Below, piece by piece: positions 1 through 5,499 of a DNA stretch of 6,588 bases (its first letter is position 1; each line of letters opens with the position of its first letter). The translations under genes were made by a program, and so were the position numbers. The notes beneath the pieces were generated by a model, which ran no database searches, was not told the origin of the DNA, and was given only the letters and a program-made list of their open reading frames with translations. Origin of the DNA: Methanomicrobiales archaeon (lineage in GTDB: Archaea; Halobacteriota; Methanomicrobia; Methanomicrobiales; JACTUA01); assembly GCA_028678815.1 (NCBI GenBank), contig JAJRCS010000041.1, forward strand, positions 1 to 6,588. The letters are read 5' to 3'.

Positions 1-64
1 GACCCGGTCTTCTCAGGCCGGCGGGAAGGCCCCGGTGAAGGGTGACGGCAGGGCGGTCCCCGGT

Positions 65-88
65 CCGGGTCATGCACCCCTGACCCGG
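65..88. repeat. Perfect 8-bp inverted repeat
   Basis: CCGGGTCA at 65-72 is exactly reverse-complemented by TGACCCGG at 81-88, with an 8-nt spacer (TGCACCCC). It could form an RNA hairpin at the end of an upstream transcript or be a dyad operator for the flavoprotein gene about 95 bp downstream. The sequence alone does not decide between these. A stem this short can arise by chance in GC-rich DNA, so function is uncertain. Confidence 0.4.
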
Positions 89-90
89 TT

Positions 91-130
91 CCCGTTCTCC
101 CCCTGCCGGGAAGGGACGGGAAGCATTTTT
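91..130 (+). terminator. Possible terminator: imperfect hairpin followed by T5
   Basis: CCCGT at 91-95 pairs with ACGGG at 116-120, and the stem can be extended by about three more pairs if G-U wobbles are allowed. It is followed by AAGCATTTTT, with T5 at 126-130. This resembles an intrinsic terminator for a transcript entering from the left. Archaea also use U-rich terminators without a strict hairpin. The same T run could instead belong to the promoter of the next gene. Confidence 0.3.
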
Positions 131-172
131 CCGATTGGAGCGACAACCGTTTCAAAAGGGAACCTGGAGACC

Positions 173-179
173 GGGGGAG
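173..179 (+). promoter_or_regulatory. Ribosome binding site supporting the GTG start at 184
   Basis: GGGGGAG lies 4 nt before the GTG at 184. The next in-frame Met is residue 33, which would remove the GxGxxG FAD-binding motif, so the site and the motif together fix the GTG as the start. Confidence 0.6.
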
Positions 180-183
180 ACGA

Positions 184-1566
184 GTGGAACCGCAGTACGA
201 CCTCATCATCATCGGGTCCGGGGCGGCGGGAACCTCCGCGGCAACCCGGGCCTATAGGCTGGGCGCGCGGCGAGTGGCCATGGTCGAGCGGGGCCCCCTC
301 TGGGGCACCTGCGTGAACACCGGGTGCATCCCGACCAAGCTCCTCCTCGCCGTGGGGGACCTCTCCTACTACGGAGACCACGGGCACCGGGGGCTCGGGG
401 TGGAGACCCGCCTGGACCTCCGGCAGCTCCTCGGTGAGAAGCGGGACCTCATGCAGCGCCTCAGGGAGAGGAAGGTCCGCCGCATCTTCGGGGAGTTCGG
501 GGTGGAGCTCGTGGAGGGGGCCGCGAGGTTCGTCTCCCCCCGGGAGATAGAGGTGAAGGGGCGGAGGATGGAGGCCGGCGGGTTCATCATCGCCACCGGC
601 TCCACCCCCTCCGTACCCCCGGTGGAGGGCCTCGCCGGCGTCCCGTACCTGACGAGCACCGGGGCCCTCGACCTGGAGGAGGTGCCCGGGTCCATGGTCA
701 TCGTCGGCGGGAGGGCCCTCGGGCTCGAGTTCGCCCAGCTCTTCGCCCACCTCGGCTCGAGGGTTACCCTCCTCCAGCGGGGCCCGCGGATCCTTCCGGA
801 GGAGGAGCCGGAGATCTCCACCGCCCTTGCCGATGCCCTCGGGGGCGAGGGGATCGCCATCCACACCGGGGCAGAACTCCTCAGGGCGCGCAGGGAGGGC
901 GACGGGGTCTCGGTCACCGCCCGGGTGACGGGGGCCGGGGAGAAGTTCACCGGGGACCGGCTCCTCCTCGCCACCGGCCGTTCCCCGAACACCCGGGACC
1001 TCGGCCTCGCGGCCTGCGGGGTGAAGGTAGACGGCAGGGGTGCGATCCCGGTGGACGAGACCCAGCAGACCTCGGCCCCCCGCATCTGGGCCGCGGGGGA
1101 CGTGACCGGTGAACCGATGCTCGAGCCCTGGGCCGGGGTCGGGGGGGCCGTTGCGGCAGAGAACGCCCTCACCGGGAAGGGAAGGAGGCTGGACCGGTCC
1201 TCCCTCCCCCACGCGGTCTTCACGACGCCGCAGGTCGCGGCGGTCGGCCTCACCGAGGCGCAGGCGAGGGGAAGGGGCATCGCCGTCCGGTGCCGGTCCG
1301 TCTCCCTCGAGGGCGTCTCCCGGGCCATGATGGCCGGGGACACCCGGGGCCTCGTGAAGATGGTCGCGGAGGAGGAGAGCGGGAAGGTCCTCGGGGTACA
1401 CATCTGCGCCCCCCTGGCCTCTGAGATCCTCGGGGCGGGGGTCCTCGCCGTGAAGTTCGGCCTCACCACCCGGGACCTCGCCGGGACCTTCCCCCTCTTC
1501 CCGACCATGGCAGGGGTCATCCAGGACTGCGCGAGGATGTTCCACCGGCCCGGGGGGGCCGGCTGA
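184..1566 (+). CDS. FAD-dependent pyridine nucleotide-disulfide oxidoreductase (lipoamide dehydrogenase / mercuric reductase-like) with atypical active site
   Basis: A 460-residue class I flavoprotein disulfide reductase, close to the usual 450-480 residue core. The N-terminal FAD fold shows IIIGSGAAG (G11, G13, G16) and E35. The redox pair is C43/C48 in GTCVNTGCIPTK. A second dinucleotide fold begins near residue 172 (VIVGGRALGLEFAQLF); the canonical GxGxxG third position is R177 instead of Gly. The second FAD motif is ATGRSPN followed by WAAGDV, and residues from about 340 form the dimerisation domain. The C-terminal segment where lipoamide dehydrogenases have HPTxxE reads FPTMAG: the catalytic His is F439 and its Glu partner is G444. 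Mercuric reductases also lack this His (they have Tyr), but this protein lacks their C-terminal Cys-Cys tail and N-terminal metal-binding domain. True lipoamide dehydrogenase activity is therefore unlikely, the substrate is unknown, and no 2-oxoacid dehydrogenase genes are nearby. GTG start with a good ribosome site. The protein should be cytoplasmic, with no signal or membrane segment. Confidence 0.9.
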   Translation: MEPQYDLIIIGSGAAGTSAATRAYRLGARRVAMVERGPLWGTCVNTGCIPTKLLLAVGDLSYYGDHGHRGLGVETRLDLRQLLGEKRDLMQRLRERKVRRIFGEFGVELVEGAARFVSPREIEVKGRRMEAGGFIIATGSTPSVPPVEGLAGVPYLTSTGALDLEEVPGSMVIVGGRALGLEFAQLFAHLGSRVTLLQRGPRILPEEEPEISTALADALGGEGIAIHTGAELLRARREGDGVSVTARVTGAGEKFTGDRLLLATGRSPNTRDLGLAACGVKVDGRGAIPVDETQQTSAPRIWAAGDVTGEPMLEPWAGVGGAVAAENALTGKGRRLDRSSLPHAVFTTPQVAAVGLTEAQARGRGIAVRCRSVSLEGVSRAMMAGDTRGLVKMVAEEESGKVLGVHICAPLASEILGAGVLAVKFGLTTRDLAGTFPLFPTMAGVIQDCARMFHRPGGAG

Positions 1567-1590
1567 ACCGGCCGCCGGACCGGTTCCCGC

Positions 1591-1613
1591 CCCGTCCCCG
1601 TCTGCGGGACGGG
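1591..1613. terminator. Strong GC hairpin after the flavoprotein gene
   Basis: CCCGTCCC at 1591-1598 pairs perfectly with GGGACGGG at 1606-1613 around a 7-nt loop, 24 bp past the flavoprotein stop and inside the convergent gap. It lies where a terminator is needed, but no T run follows on either strand, so it may act as a processing or stability element or only contribute to termination. Confidence 0.45.
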
Positions 1614-1625
1614 TGGTCTCCCCCC

Positions 1626-1640
1626 GAAGCAGCCCGCTTC
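1626..1640. terminator. Second small hairpin in the convergent gap
   Basis: GAAGC (1626-1630) and GCTTC (1636-1640) form a perfect 5-bp stem with a 5-nt loop, 20 bp beyond the stop of the minus-strand gene. It could mark the 3' end of that transcript. There is no T run. The short stem makes this weak evidence. Confidence 0.25.
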
Positions 1641-1660
1641 ACCTCTCCTGGCGGAGGGGA

Positions 1661-3598
1661 TCACCTCGCCCGGGTGCCCGGCTGGAGACCCGAGAGGACC
1701 GCGAGGACTCTCCCGAGCACTCCACCATCGCCGTGGTGAACCCCGAACCGCTCGAGGAACTCGCGGCTGGACGGGTCCGGGAGCCGGAGGCCGCCGTCGT
1801 GCCGGAGGTACCGCCCGAGGAGGGAGGTGAACTCCGCGAGGTCCCCGGTGCAGATGGCCCGCTTCCGGAGGAGGGCCTCCGCACCGGTGTCGAGGGGGAG
1901 GTGCCGGGTGAGGGCAAAGACCGGCTTTCCTGTGGCGATGGCCTGGAGGAGGGTCGTGCTCGGGAAGTCGAGGGCCACGGCTGCCGACCGGTCCAGCAGG
2001 TCCCGGAAGGGGCCCTCCTCCTTCAGGACCGTGATGTTCCTGTACCCCCGGTCCCGGAGGAAGGCATGGATATGGGCGTCCTCGTAGTTCCCCGGGTGGA
2101 TCTTGAAGGCCGCCTTCACCCCCAGCTCCCCGATGGTGCCGAGGATCGCCTGCTGCGTCTGCCAGAGATCATGGTCGGAGAAGAGGGTGGGGCCGCTCAC
2201 GTAGAGGTTGTTCCGGTAATAGTTCGTGGTGGCGTAGAGGACCTCGTACTCGCTCCCGGAGCCTCCGTTCCCGCGGGCGATCCTCTCGAGCTCGCAGGAT
2301 CCCGCCGGGACCATGGTGCAGGAGTGCCCCGCCGCGGCATCCCCGAGGCGCTCCTTCACTCCCTCCCCGAAGCAGAGATGGAGATCGCTCCCCGCGAGCT
2401 CGATGCACTCCACCATCTTCCAGGGGAAGTACCCCGTGGCGCCGTGCTGCCAGGTGACGACGGGGAGCCCCAGGCCCCTCGCGACCCGGGCCTGGATATG
2501 CTCGACGAAGGTGCTCCGGGCGCTGCAGAGAAGTCCCCGGGTGTTCTCCCGCCCCAGGATCTCCCGGGAGATCCCCGCGGTGCCCTGGAAGGAGGAGAGG
2601 TACAGGGAGAGGAGCGGCGCGAGCCTCTCCCAGAGGAGGGGGGAGAAGTCGATGCCCCCGAGGGTGCAGGCCGGCCCGGCCGGGGGAAGGGAGATCCTCC
2701 CTCCCGGGGAATGCCAGGCCTCCTTCCGGGGGATATCACCGGGAAGGGGACTCAGGCGATACCCTGCCCGGATCAGGTCCGGGGCGAGGGTATGCCAGTC
2801 GTACCCGTACCCCATGAGAACGAGGCGCTCCTTCCCGCGAAGGGCGTTCGCCGCGGCATGCCAGGCGATGCCCAGGTCTTCCCCGAGGGATCCCCCCAGG
2901 GCGAGGTACTGCAGGGCCCGGGCAGGCCCCGGGGCCAGGCCCTGGAACCTCCGGGTGAATCCCCCTCCCTTCCGCGGGCCGTTCCCGGAGCCGGCCGGAG
3001 CCGGCGGATTTTCCCCGGCAGGGAGGGAGGTCCACCGGCACCCCCAGCCGGGGAGGGAGAGGATCCGGTCGAAGACCCGCTCCTCCGGCGGGAAGGGGAG
3101 GGTTCCCGGGCCCGTCTCCCGGCCTCCCCGCGGTATTCCCCCTCCGCAGCTGATCAGCTCCGCCGGGGCCTCTTCCCTGAGGATACCCCGGAGAATGCAG
3201 ATACGGAGCGTGATGGCGTCGTAGAGGAGCTTCGTGAAGAAGAAGTTGTCCGAGCCCGGCCTCGGGTCGCAGCCGGAGGCCTCACCGGCGCCCGCCGCGA
3301 GGTGCCGGTCGATGAGCCGCGAGAGCTCCGCCACGGTCCCGTAGTTCTCCATCCCCCTCTGCCATGCCGCCCCTGCGTCGAGGAAGGAGCCCGCGTCCCG
3401 GCAGGGAACCGACCGGCTCCCGAGCTCCCAGGAGACGCCCGGGGAGGCCGAGACGATGAGGAGGGGGGCCCGGCTGCTCTCCCTGAAAGCGAGGACCGAG
3501 GGGATGTCATCGGCATGCTCGAGGATGGCCACCCGCCTTCCCTCCCGCGCGTGCGCCGGGCTCCCTTCCTGTGGGGGGTCTCCAGGGGCGGCCGTCAT
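1661..3598 (-). CDS. Putative surface-carbohydrate biosynthesis protein, GT-B / CDP-glycerol glycerophosphotransferase-like
   Basis: A 645-residue soluble protein with no signal peptide or membrane helix. Residues about 20-150 form a first domain (begins RRVAILEHADDIPSVLAF; includes DNFFFTKLLYDAITLRI at 117-133). A Gly/Pro-rich linker follows (about 150-225), then a C-terminal half resembling GT-B transferases. That half contains VTWQHGATGYFPWK (381-394), CFGEGVKERLG (409-419), FKIHPGNYED (498-507) and DFPSTTLLQAIATGKPV (544-560). The HP motif and the D-P-S-T-x-x-x-A-x-x-x-G-K-P pattern are typical of CDP-glycerol glycerophosphotransferase and capsule-type enzymes, and WQHG is seen in surface-carbohydrate proteins. 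Donor and acceptor cannot be read from sequence. The ATG at 3598 is the earliest possible start, because an in-frame TGA lies 12 nt upstream; the ribosome site (GGTG, 3603-3606) is weak. The gene is divergent from the methyltransferase-transketolase operon. The opposite strand is also open over most of this interval, but its product is Glu/Gly/Pro/Arg-rich and looks artefactual. Confidence 0.75.
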   Translation of the reverse strand: MTAAPGDPPQEGSPAHAREGRRVAILEHADDIPSVLAFRESSRAPLLIVSASPGVSWELGSRSVPCRDAGSFLDAGAAWQRGMENYGTVAELSRLIDRHLAAGAGEASGCDPRPGSDNFFFTKLLYDAITLRICILRGILREEAPAELISCGGGIPRGGRETGPGTLPFPPEERVFDRILSLPGWGCRWTSLPAGENPPAPAGSGNGPRKGGGFTRRFQGLAPGPARALQYLALGGSLGEDLGIAWHAAANALRGKERLVLMGYGYDWHTLAPDLIRAGYRLSPLPGDIPRKEAWHSPGGRISLPPAGPACTLGGIDFSPLLWERLAPLLSLYLSSFQGTAGISREILGRENTRGLLCSARSTFVEHIQARVARGLGLPVVTWQHGATGYFPWKMVECIELAGSDLHLCFGEGVKERLGDAAAGHSCTMVPAGSCELERIARGNGGSGSEYEVLYATTNYYRNNLYVSGPTLFSDHDLWQTQQAILGTIGELGVKAAFKIHPGNYEDAHIHAFLRDRGYRNITVLKEEGPFRDLLDRSAAVALDFPSTTLLQAIATGKPVFALTRHLPLDTGAEALLRKRAICTGDLAEFTSLLGRYLRHDGGLRLPDPSSREFLERFGVHHGDGGVLGRVLAVLSGLQPGTRAR

Positions 3599-3772
3599 CT
3601 CACACCGTCAGTCTTCGTGCAGAGGTGCGATGCGAAGAGAAATGAGGATATCTGTCAGGAAAGGGGGGGGAAGAGCACCAGCCGGGGGTGAACGGGGGGC
3701 CCTGGCCGGCGGAACTCCTCTGAAGATATTTCTAGCTTCGCGTCTCACCGGATAGAAGAGAGGACTGTCCAG
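3599..3772. promoter_or_regulatory. Divergent intergenic region with probable promoters for both directions
   Basis: These 174 bp separate the minus-strand glycan gene from the rightward operon and contain the most A+T-rich stretches nearby. For the operon, GATATTTC (3725-3732) is a TATA-like candidate. A start about 25 bp downstream would leave a leader of roughly 20 nt carrying GAGAGGA (3758-3764) before the ATG at 3773. For the minus strand, GATATCCT (read 3652 to 3645) is a candidate giving a leader of roughly 25 nt. Between them lie a G8 tract (3663-3670) and a 7-bp stem with one G-U pair (3681-3687 with 3700-3706). These TATA assignments are by eye and only tentative. Confidence 0.4.
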
Positions 3773-4654
3773 ATGCGAGGGCCCGGCACGCGGGTGAGCT
3801 GCTATCTCTGCGGGAGCGAGGACTGTACCCAGGTCCATGACCGGATCCGGTACGGGCTCCCTCCCCGGCCGTACCGGTGCGGACGCTGCGGCCTCGTCTT
3901 TCTCCATCCCCGGATGGACCCCGACGAGGAGGCACGGTTCTACCGCGAGGAGTACCGGACCCGCTATGCGGAGGAGCCGGCGCAGGCCTCCTTCGAGGCC
4001 TCGCTCCCGGAGGCACGGGAGCGGGTCGGGCGGTTCCAGGGGCTGCTCGCGAAGGAGCTCGATATCCTCGAGATCGGGTGCGCCACGGGGGCCTTCCTCT
4101 CCCTCGCCGCCGGCCAGGTCCGCTCGGTGACCGGGATCGAGGTCACCCCCGGGTATGCCGCCTTTGCACAGGGCCTCGGGGTACCTGTAGTCGCGTCCCT
4201 CGACGAGGTCCCGGAAGGTGGGTTCGACCGGATCTTCCTCTTCCATGTCCTCGAGCACCTCCAGGACCCCATCGCCTATCTCCAGGCCCTGCGCGGGAAG
4301 CTCCGGCCGGGCGGAAAACTCGTCCTCGAGGTCCCGAACGTGGAGGATATCCTCGTCTCGGTCTACCGGATCCGGGAGCACCTGGACTTCTACTGGGAGA
4401 TCGCACACCATTATTATTTCTCCCGGGATACCTTAGGCGTGGTACTCAGCCGGGCAGGATACCACCACGAGATCCTTCCCCACCAGAGGTACGATCTCTC
4501 GAACCATATCTACTGGATGCTCTACGGAAAACCGGGGGGAAAGGGGTATTTCTCGGGCATCTTCTCGAGGGAGCTGGAGCGCGAGTACGCGAAATGCCTG
4601 AAGGACCGGTTCCTCTCTGACACTTTGTACGCAGTCGCGGAGCCGGGGGAGTGA
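3773..4654 (+). CDS. Class I SAM-dependent methyltransferase with N-terminal zinc ribbon
   Basis: A 293-residue protein. A zinc-ribbon-like module comes first, with CYLC (C10, C13) and CGRC (C36, C39), followed by HPRMDPDEEARFYREEY, a spacer typical of this family. The Rossmann methyltransferase core starts near residue 97: motif I is LDILEIGCATGAFL (96-109), the acidic residue after strand 2 is E123 in GIEV, FLFHVLEHLQDP (155-166) is the post-II motif, and LRPGGKLVLEVPN (177-189) is motif III. This matches the Methyltransf_23-like proteins frequent in polysaccharide and nucleotide-sugar gene clusters, some of which are sugar C- or O-methyltransferases. The substrate here is unknown. It is the first gene of the rightward operon, and its stop lies 1 nt before the next start. 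The divergent glycan gene fits a carbohydrate role. The ATG is preceded by GAGAGGA 8 nt upstream; a GTG at codon 8 lacks a ribosome site. Confidence 0.85.
   Translation: MRGPGTRVSCYLCGSEDCTQVHDRIRYGLPPRPYRCGRCGLVFLHPRMDPDEEARFYREEYRTRYAEEPAQASFEASLPEARERVGRFQGLLAKELDILEIGCATGAFLSLAAGQVRSVTGIEVTPGYAAFAQGLGVPVVASLDEVPEGGFDRIFLFHVLEHLQDPIAYLQALRGKLRPGGKLVLEVPNVEDILVSVYRIREHLDFYWEIAHHYYFSRDTLGVVLSRAGYHHEILPHQRYDLSNHIYWMLYGKPGGKGYFSGIFSRELEREYAKCLKDRFLSDTLYAVAEPGE
4645..4651 (+). promoter_or_regulatory. Ribosome binding site for the transketolase N subunit, inside the methyltransferase 3' end
   Basis: GGGGGAG lies 4 nt before the ATG at 4656 and falls within the last codons of the methyltransferase. 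The stop and start codons are separated by a single base, so ribosomes ending the first gene could re-initiate on the second. Confidence 0.6.
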
Positions 4655-4655
4655 G

Positions 4656-5492
4656 ATGGCGGCACACCGAAGGACCACGGATCCGGCACGGCTGGAGGAG
4701 ATCGCCCGTACCGTCCGGGAGGATATCATCTCCATGACCGCGGAGGCAGGGTCCGGCCATTACATGAGTTCCCTCTCTGCCGTGGAGATCCTCGTCGCCC
4801 TCTACTTCCACGAGCTCTCGTACCGGCCGGAGGACCCCGCATGGCCCGGCAGGGACCGCTTCATCCTCTCCAAGGGGCACGCGGCGCCGGCCCTCTATGC
4901 CGTCCTCGCCCGGGCCGGCTTCTTCCCCGTCGGGGAGCTCGCCACCCTCCGGAGGATCGACAGCCGGCTCCAGGGGCACCCGGTGGTCCACCGGCTCCCC
5001 GGCCTCGACGCCTCCTCGGGGTCCCTCGGGCAGGGGCTCTCCACCGGCGTGGGGATGGCCCTCGCCGCCCGGATGGACGGGCGGGGCTCCCGGGTCTTCG
5101 TCCTCCTCGGCGACGGGGAGCTCCAGGAGGGGCAGGTCTGGGAGGCCGCCATGGCGGCGGCCCGGTTCGGCCTCGGGAACCTCACCGCCATCGTCGACCA
5201 GAACGAGTTCCAGGCCACGGGGAGGGTGAGGGAGATCATGCCCGTGGCAGACCTCGAGGGGGCCCTCCGGTCCTTCGGCTGGGAGGTCTCCTCCGTGGAC
5301 GGGCACAGCTTCCCGGAGCTCCTCCACTCCCTCACGGGTGGCAACGGGCCAGGGGGGAAGCCCCGGGCCGTCATCGCCCGGACGGTGAAGGGGTGCGGCA
5401 TCGGTTTTATCGAGGGGAACCTGAAGTACCACTCGGCCCCCCTGGCCCCCGGCGACCTGAAGAGGGCCCGGGAATGCCTGGAGGGGAGGTGA
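4656..5492 (+). CDS. Transketolase, N-terminal (ThDP pyrophosphate-binding) subunit
   Basis: A 278-residue polypeptide equal to the first domain of full-length transketolase. The assembled enzyme moves two-carbon ketol units between sugar phosphates, for example xylulose 5-phosphate to ribose 5-phosphate or erythrose 4-phosphate. Visible motifs are GSGHYMSSLSAVEIL (32-46), SKGHAAPALYA (72-82), LQGHP (105-109), GSLGQGLSTGVGMALA (122-137), the ThDP/metal motif GDGELQEGQVWEA (152-164) ending in DQNEFQATG (181-189), and KYHSAPL (257-263). By family knowledge H35, H75, H108 and H259 correspond to active-site or phosphate-binding histidines, and D153 and N183 bind the metal. The usual GHPG at the first His is GHYM here. 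The catalytic Glu and pyrimidine-binding part lie in the next gene, 7 bp downstream, so the two products should form a heteromer. Complete, cytoplasmic. Confidence 0.93.
   Translation: MAAHRRTTDPARLEEIARTVREDIISMTAEAGSGHYMSSLSAVEILVALYFHELSYRPEDPAWPGRDRFILSKGHAAPALYAVLARAGFFPVGELATLRRIDSRLQGHPVVHRLPGLDASSGSLGQGLSTGVGMALAARMDGRGSRVFVLLGDGELQEGQVWEAAMAAARFGLGNLTAIVDQNEFQATGRVREIMPVADLEGALRSFGWEVSSVDGHSFPELLHSLTGGNGPGGKPRAVIARTVKGCGIGFIEGNLKYHSAPLAPGDLKRARECLEGR
5485..5492 (+). promoter_or_regulatory. Shine-Dalgarno overlapping the stop of the N subunit
   Basis: GGGAGGTGA-type sequence, ending in the TGA stop of the transketolase N gene (5490-5492), lies 7 nt before the ATG at 5500. The string GGAGGTGA followed by ATCC is nearly the full complement of the common 16S 3' end. 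This should favour coupled, roughly equal synthesis of the two transketolase subunits. Confidence 0.75.
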
Positions 5493-5499
5493 ATCCCTG

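Larger units (their letters stand above)
1..183. other. Non-coding region upstream of the flavoprotein gene
   Basis: No convincing gene is visible here. Two forward frames from the left edge hit stops within about 45 bases. The third stays open but runs out of frame into the flavoprotein gene and encodes Gly/Pro/Arg/Ser-rich sequence typical of a GC-rich shadow frame. The stretch holds a perfect inverted repeat (65-72 with 81-88), a weaker hairpin ending in a T run (91-130), and an A+T-richer segment (about 121-160) where a promoter would fit. It may be the 3' end of an upstream transcription unit followed by the promoter and leader of the gene starting at 184. Confidence 0.6.

Noticed and set aside
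35..316. A 93-codon + frame starting in the upstream region
   Set aside because: It overlaps the flavoprotein gene out of frame, has no good ribosome site, and the product is Gly/Pro/Ser/Arg-rich.
70..1545. A 491-codon open frame on the - strand opposite the flavoprotein gene
   Set aside because: The product is Gly/Pro/Glu/Arg/Asp-rich with no domain, and the forward frame carries unmistakable FAD and redox-cysteine motifs.
184..1566. Reading the flavoprotein as a true dihydrolipoamide dehydrogenase or mercuric reductase
   Set aside because: The His-Glu base needed for the first and the C-terminal Cys pair expected in the second are both absent, so I kept a family-level name.
1613..3691. 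A 692-codon open frame on the + strand opposite the glycan-transferase gene
   Set aside because: Its product is dominated by Glu, Gly, Pro, Arg and Val with almost no aromatic, Asn or Lys pattern and no recognisable motif. The minus-strand frame gives a normal protein with GT-B-type motifs. Long antisense frames are expected where third positions are strongly G/C.
3608..4411. A 267-codon - frame across the divergent region and the methyltransferase
   Set aside because: It is opposite a clear SAM methyltransferase and its product is acidic, Gly/Pro-rich sequence without motifs.
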